Origin: Phalacrocorax aristotelis
Lineage: Eukaryota > Chordata > Aves > Suliformes > Phalacrocoracidae
Direction: 5' to 3'
Length of the DNA: 64,000 nucleotides
NCBI RefSeq assembly: GCF_949628215.1
Contig: NW_027441294.1
Location: 62,001 to 126,000, forward strand
The notes under the pieces were generated by a model. That model was not told the origin of the DNA. It searched no databases and saw only the letters and a list, made by a program, of their open reading frames with translations. Every line of letters starts with the position of its first letter. Position 1 is the stretch's first letter. Positions 58,438 to 64,000 of the stretch are shown in pieces. Position numbers and translations under genes: made by a program.

Positions 58438-58717
58438 GGGCCGCGCTCAGCTCGCGAGGGCGCCGAGGGCCGGGCGGGGCGGGACGCGCCGGCTCGGGGC
58501 CAGCGCCTTCTCGGGGCGAGCGGGAAACCCCTGCGGGCCCCGGTCACGGCCGGGCAGAGCCGCGCGCCCTCCGAGAGCTGCTGAACGCGGCTGCCGCTCG
58601 TGACACATACCGAGCCGTCTGCGACGGGAGCGGGCAGAGGAGGAAGGGGCCGGCGGCCGCGGGGCCCTTGCCCCAGGCGGGGGGGGGGGGCTGGGGCCCG
58701 GGGGGCCACCCCCCTAC

Positions 58718-59551
58718 TCACAGTTCCCTCACAGTTCCCTCACAGTTCCCTCACAGTTCCCTCACAGTTCCCTCACAGTTCCCTCACAGTTCCCTCACAG
58801 TTCCCTCACAGTTCCCTCACAGTTCCCTCACAGTTCCCTCACAGTTCCCTCACAGTTCCCTCACAGTTCCCTCACAGTTCCCTCACAGTTCCCTCACAGT
58901 TCCCTCACAGTTCCCTCACAGTTCCCTCACAGTTCCCTCACAGTTCCCTCACAGTTCCCTCACAGTTCCCTCACAGTTCCCTCACAGTTCCCTCACAGTT
59001 CCCTCACAGTTCCCTCACAGTTCCCTCACAGTTCCCTCACAGTTCCCTCACAGTTCCCTCACAGTTCCCTCACAGTTCCCTCACAGTTCCCTCACAGTTC
59101 CCTCACAGTTCCCTCACAGTTCCCTCACAGTTCCCTCACAGTTCCCTCACAGTTCCCTCACAGTTCCCTCACAGTTCCCTCACAGTTCCCTCACAGTTCC
59201 CTCACAGTTCCCTCACAGTTCCCTCACAGTTCCCTCACAGTTCCCTCACAGTTCCCTCACAGTTCCCTCACAGTTCCCTCACAGTTCCCTCACAGTTCCC
59301 TCACAGTTCCCTCACAGTTCCCTCACAGTTCCCTCACAGTTCCCTCACAGTTCCCTCACAGTTCCCTCACAGTTCCCTCACAGTTCCCTCACAGTTCCCT
59401 CACAGTTCCCTCACAGTTCCCTCACAGTTCCCTCACAGTTCCCTCACAGTTCCCTCACAGTTCCCTCACAGTTCCCTCACAGTTCCCTCACAGTTCCCTC
59501 ACAGTTCCCTCACAGTTCCCTCACAGTTCCCTCACAGTTCCCTCACAGTTC
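58718..59551 (+). repeat. 11-bp VNTR, 75 full repeats, unit 6
   Basis: The largest allele in the window (825 bp of full repeats), with no interrupting variant seen. Confidence 0.97.
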
Positions 59552-59690
59552 ATCCCATGGACGGAACCGGGACCTACTGTGAGGCACTGGGAAAGAAGTG
59601 GGAGGAAGCCGGGACAGACCAATATAGCCCAGTATGGACTAGACCAATATAGCCCAGTATGGACTAGACCAATATAGCCCAGTATGGACT
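59552..59690. repeat. Inverted-minisatellite fragment and three 25-bp repeats, unit 6
   Basis: Repeats at 59616-59690. Confidence 0.85.
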
Positions 59691-60887
59691 GGAGGGAACT
59701 GCGAGGGAACCGCGAGAGAACCCCACAGAACAAACCATGGGGCACGAGAAGGCAGAGAATTAAGAATTAGGGACAGGGAGCCAGAAAAAAAAAAGAAGAA
59801 AACCAAAGGGAGACAGAGAGCAAAAGGAATCGCAATGCGTACGGAGAGAAGAGAGAAACAATTCTAGCATAGGGTCACGCGGGAGCCAGGGACAGCAAGA
59901 TGGAGAAAGGACAGAAGCTACAGGCTACAGGGCAGAGAGGGAAGAATTAATGAATAGACACAGAGAGCTGGGCAGAAAGACATGGAGAAAGGCTAAAGAT
60001 CACACGGCCTACAGGGAAGAGAGAAGAGAGGGAGGAATTTTAAAAACAGGGGCAAGAAGCCAGAGAGAGGGAGAGAGAAGCAACAATAAAATGGGGACAA
60101 GCCACAGGGCAGCGAGGAGGGAATCAATGAATAAGAACACGAGACCAAAGAGAACACAATGTAGAATGGAAAAAAGGAACAGCGGCCTACAGGGAAGGAG
60201 GAATTAAAGATCAGGGACTGGGAGGCAGACAGAGACACATGAAGAAACAAGTGAAAAAAAAGAAAAAAACAAACCAACAGCAATGGGCTACAAAGACAGA
60301 GAGGGAGGAAATGAGGAAATAAAACGTCGCAGCAAGGAGCTGGACAGAGAGAGATGAGGACAAACAAATAGCACGGGTCCACGTGACAGAGAACGTGGAA
60401 TTAGAACACAGAGAGAGGGAGCCGGACAGAGAGAGAGGCCGAGAGAAACATCTAGACAGGCTACAGCGGGCAGAGGCAGGAATTAAAACCTAGGGACAGG
60501 GAGCTGGACAGAGAGAGATGGAGGTCACAGGGAACAGCGGTGGCTGCAGGAAGAACAGGAATTCATGAATAGGGAAAGGGAGCTGGACAGAGAAGAACTC
60601 AGAAAGGCAAGAACAGTAGCAGGGTACAGAGCAGAGAAGACAAATTAAAAAGCACGGGGGGAGCGTTGAGGCAGACAGAGAGAGATTAAGAAAAAAGTCA
60701 CGGGCTACGTGGCAAAGCAGGAGGAATTCAGAAACGAGGATGGGAACCAAGGGAGAGTGTGCTGGTGAAGGATAACGGGCATTAAAAGTGAGGGACGGGG
60801 AGCTGGGAAAAGCGAGGCAGAGAAAAACAGAATCACAGAGAGAATCACACAAAGCCAAAAAAGAAGAAACTGAACAACAGGAACAGG
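59691..60887. repeat. Degenerate purine-rich satellite, unit 6
   Basis: 1,197 bp. Has agaagaaaacc near 59794 and agggaaagggagc near 60573 (shared with unit 3). Confidence 0.8.
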
Positions 60888-61465
60888 TGTAACCAAAGCG
60901 ATGAAATCAACCAACCAGAGACGGTGTTCCATTACGGGAACATGGAGCGTACCAATCAGCGCACCTGTCGATCTGCATTTTAGTGCCTAGGCGATCGTTA
61001 ATGTCAGCAGAACAACAGACAACATGCTTCTGTAAGAAAAGGATGACAAAACGCTGTTTCGCTTAGCGGACTGAGAAAACTAGCCAAGACTGCCAAGAGT
61101 AAGAGCCGAGAAGCTAAAAGGTAATTCCGGCAGGGGGAGATCGCGACCACCGACTCACAGACCACCACCGACCCAAGTAACACCACCTACTCAGAAGAGA
61201 ACAACGGAAGAGGACAACCGAGCCTGCGCAGTGATTGACATACGGAACGAGCAAGTTTGTACCCATCGCTAGACAAGACAATAATGACTATGTATGAGTA
61301 TGTAAAATTTTCATCTACAAATTGTACAGGAAAGGTGCGTGAGGTACGCACGCCAGGAGGAGCGATCCCCCGTGCATCCGGCGCCGTGAATATAGAATGC
61401 CTGCTCTTTAATACTAAATTGGTGTTGAGGAGTCGTTTCCGATTTTAACGCGTTTTTCGGTAACA
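60888..61465 (+). repeat. 5' LTR, unit 6
   Basis: Has ctgtaagaaaagg and acgctgtttcgc, alleles otherwise seen in the 3' LTRs of units 4 and 5. Confidence 0.92.
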
Positions 61466-61886
61466 GTTTTGGCACCCCAGGTGGGAACCTGCTTTTGAAT
61501 CTCGACGGATCCGTGGGATCGTGGGACCTGCAGCCGGCCCCGAGGAATTCTCCGGGAGAGCTTCCGATCCCCGGGCCAGAGAATTCTGAGCAAGATCCCC
61601 TGGATTGAGGTAAACAAGGCATTCTTTGAAGAAGAAACTTAGGTAGAATAATACGTGGGGTTAGTTTCCCACATAGGATAGGATAGCGGGTTTGAGTCCC
61701 ACAGGCCTGCCCGTAAGGCGCGGCGAAAGCCACGCAGGGTCGGGGCCAAGAGGTGCCTCGGTTGGTAAGTCTCTGCTAGGCGAAAGCCTGTGGAGCGGGA
61801 CCCGAGGGTAGGGGAGTCTTCAACAGGGGGTTGAAGTCTCCAGGGATATCTAGCAGGGGGCTACAGATCCCAGTGGCAGATTTCCA

Positions 61887-62817
61887 GTGAGACCTCTAAC
61901 GGGGGTTGGAGTCCCTCTGACTAGTAGTTGTGATAGTGCACTATCACAACTACTAGTCGACTGGGAGACGGGAGCATTACTGAGTAGGAAACCTATCCCA
62001 CAGAGAACACCTTTGCGATGTATTTTGAAGCACTGGAAAGACGTCGGGGGCGGTGACCCACTAACTCGGAAACCATTAATTGAAAATTGCAATCATTGGT
62101 GGCCAACGTATCAATTGGAAGGTGGGCACAAATGGCCAGAACACGAGACATTGCAATATCGTACCATCTTGCAATTAATGTTGTTTTGTAAAAAGGGAAG
62201 GCAAACGGGAAGAAGTGGCATATGTTGATTTGTTCTTTACACCGTGGAATCATCCCGAGCAGCAGAAACAGCGTGAGGTATGTCCACAAGATTCTACGGC
62301 AATGTTTCTGAAAAGAGGAAAACGTGGTGAGAACTTGAAAGAGTGTTGCTCTACTTGTGATACTGGATACTTCGCTTGATGAAACTGACAAGAAAATAGT
62401 ATGGAATACAGCCAGAAGGCAGGTGCAGGGAGCACATGCTAACGGGAATTTACAGAGAACAATGAATAAGAATTTTCCATCTACAAATCCCGAGTGGGAC
62501 CCTAATCAGCCAGGACCCAGGGGAATGTTGACTAGATGTCAGAGAGAGATTTTATTTGGAGTAAGACAAGCAATGCCAAAAGCAATAAATTGGTCAAAAT
62601 TTATGAAGTGAGACAAGAATTAAGTGAGTCCCCTTCAGCCTTTATGGAAAGACTGAAGGTGACCACCAGAAAATATACTCATTTGAACCCAGAAAAACCA
62701 GAAAAAGCAATTCAGCTGGTCTCTATATTCATAAGACAATCAGCCCCAGATGGGGGCGGGGGGAGAGAAAACAACCTTCAGAAACTAGAACAACCTGAAT
62801 CCAGAGATCTGGGTTAA
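61887..62817 (+). pseudogene. gag remnant, unit 6
   Basis: Perfect 40-bp palindrome at 61919-61958. Confidence 0.8.
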
Positions 62818-62874
62818 ATGCTTGAAGTAGCTCGGCATGAAGGAGACCAGGGGAATCAACCCTAGCTGAACACC

Positions 62875-64000
62875 TGGTTACACTGAAGCTACGGAATGAA
62901 GAAATAGAATTTTTGGTAGATACGGGAGCCACTTATTTGGTATTGAATACACGTGAAGAGAAATTTGATCATAAATCAGTAGATGTTGCTAGCGCAACAG
63001 GGCAAAGAAAAATTAGCCCCTCTCAGAGCCATTAAAGTTTAAATTGGAGAAGCAATGGGCAACTCACCAGTTTCTGCATATGCCTGAATGTCCACTGCCT
63101 CTGTTATGACGAGATCTATTAGGTCAATTAGATGCTCAAGTAACTTTTAAAGATGGAGAGGTTAAATCACTAATACCAGAATCAAAAGCCACAGAGGCGA
63201 GAGCGTTTATGTTACAGGATTCCTCCAGGGAGGAACGGGTTCCCGAGGAAGTGGAAAACGTAGTAATTTCTTTGGTTTGAGCGAGCGGAGCTCCGGAGCG
63301 ATCTAAGTGGGCAGAGCCGGTAAAAGTAACCTTAAAGCCTGGAGCCAAGCCCGTAAGACAAAAACAATACCCTATTAAGCGAGAGGCTCGAAAAGGATTA
63401 CAGAAGTTAATTATAAAATTTTTCAGAATATGAGCTTTTAGTGGAATGTGAATCAGAATATAGTACTCCTGTGTCGCCAGTAAAGAAATCTAGAGGCAAA
63501 GAGTATTAGCTAGTTCACGATTTAAGGGCTATAAATCAGGTGGTCCAAGATATACATCCGGTAGTAGCTAATCCATACACTTTACTGACCTCTTTTAAAG
63601 GAGGAGCATAAACGGTTTACTGTACTAGATTTGAAGGACGCCTTCTTTTGCATACCTCCAGGCATAAAAAGTCAAAGCCTATTTGCTTTGCAATGGGAAA
63701 GCCCCACCACAGAATGAAAGACACAGCTACCATGGACCGTACTTCCACAAGGATTTAAAAATAGTCCTACGATACTTGAGACTCAGCTGGCAAAAAAAAA
63801 TTAGAGATATAGAAAAAACAGAACCCAGGGAGAGGCATCTTGTTACAGAATGCGGATGACATTCTGATAGCGGCACAAAGTAAAGAAAAATGTTTTGAAA
63901 TTTTTAAATTTTCTGGGCCAAGGAAGATGCGGAGTTTCCAGAAACAAAACCCAAATAGGAAAAGAAGCAGCCATTTATTTAGGATTTGAAATATCTCAAA
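62875..64000 (+). pseudogene. pol remnant, unit 6 (partial)
   Basis: Protease and most of RT are present, with the shared stops. gtaatttctttgg is shared with unit 2. Confidence 0.83.

Larger units (their letters stand above)
56238..58717. promoter_or_regulatory. GC-rich promoter core, unit 6
   Basis: Shares the 9-bp deletion and ggggcccttgcccc with unit 5, but ccgtacgcgccacggcc with units 1, 2 and 4. Has private ttcggcctccac near 58276. Confidence 0.75.
55902..64000 (+). repeat. Macrosatellite unit 6 (cut by window end)
   Basis: Present up to the RT region of the provirus. With its 75-repeat VNTR, the complete copy should exceed 10.5 kb if the rest matches. Confidence 0.96.
60888..64000 (+). 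mobile_element. Defective gammaretrovirus-like provirus, unit 6 (partial)
   Basis: CAGG precedes the 5' LTR at 60884-60887. The element is cut by the window end in RT. Confidence 0.87.

Overview
The window is eukaryotic, repeat-dominated DNA, most likely from a bird. The evidence is a 10/11-bp GC-rich minisatellite of a kind I associate with avian microchromosomes, CpG-rich vertebrate-type promoters (ZNF143, NRF1, ETS and CTCF-like sites), and a decayed gammaretrovirus-like provirus. The species cannot be fixed from sequence alone. I see no prokaryotic gene, tRNA, rRNA or CRISPR array.

Region 1 (1-5807) is a minisatellite whose 21-bp period is a 10-mer plus an 11-mer (CCAGTACATC + CCAGTTCCCTC). 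Four blocks of 300-390 bp are in inverted orientation, so the array contains large imperfect inverted repeats, and a variant-rich ~145-bp segment recurs about six times as part of a higher-order repeat. Open frames here are by-products of a 21-bp period (heptapeptide repeats) and are not genes.

Region 2 (5808-64000) is a macrosatellite. It opens in the last 256 bp of an LTR (5808-6063) and continues as six head-to-tail units starting at 6064, 15947, 25863, 35762, 46091 and 55902; the sixth runs off the window. The five complete units are 9,883, 9,916, 9,899, 10,329 and 9,811 bp. Each unit holds, in order: (a) ~330 bp of purine-rich repeat; (b) a ~2.49-kb GC/CpG-rich single-copy core with two promoter-like clusters, an excellent CTCF-type site and candidate first exons on both strands; (c) an 11-bp VNTR (CACAGTTCCCT) with 6, 8, 8, 49, 6 and 75 full repeats; (d) a piece of inverted minisatellite related to region 1, followed by a 25-bp repeat; (e) ~1.2 kb of degenerate purine-rich satellite; (f) an env-less, stop-riddled provirus (5' LTR 578 bp, interior 4,483 bp, 3' LTR 563-574 bp) inserted in the purine-rich satellite with a 4-bp CAGG target duplication.

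Inferred history: the provirus inserted, lost env and the nucleocapsid region, and collected stops. Its two LTRs then diverged to about 5% (about 28 mismatches by hand alignment). Only afterwards was the whole ~9.9-kb segment amplified: units share the same lesions and differ by only a handful of bases per provirus. Shared variants are distributed as a mosaic among units, which points to ongoing unequal exchange and gene conversion. A CpG-rich promoter core plus a CTCF-type site in every copy gives the array the same parts list as the mammalian D4Z4 and DXZ4 macrosatellites. This is the strongest candidate for an undescribed system here; its activity is inference.
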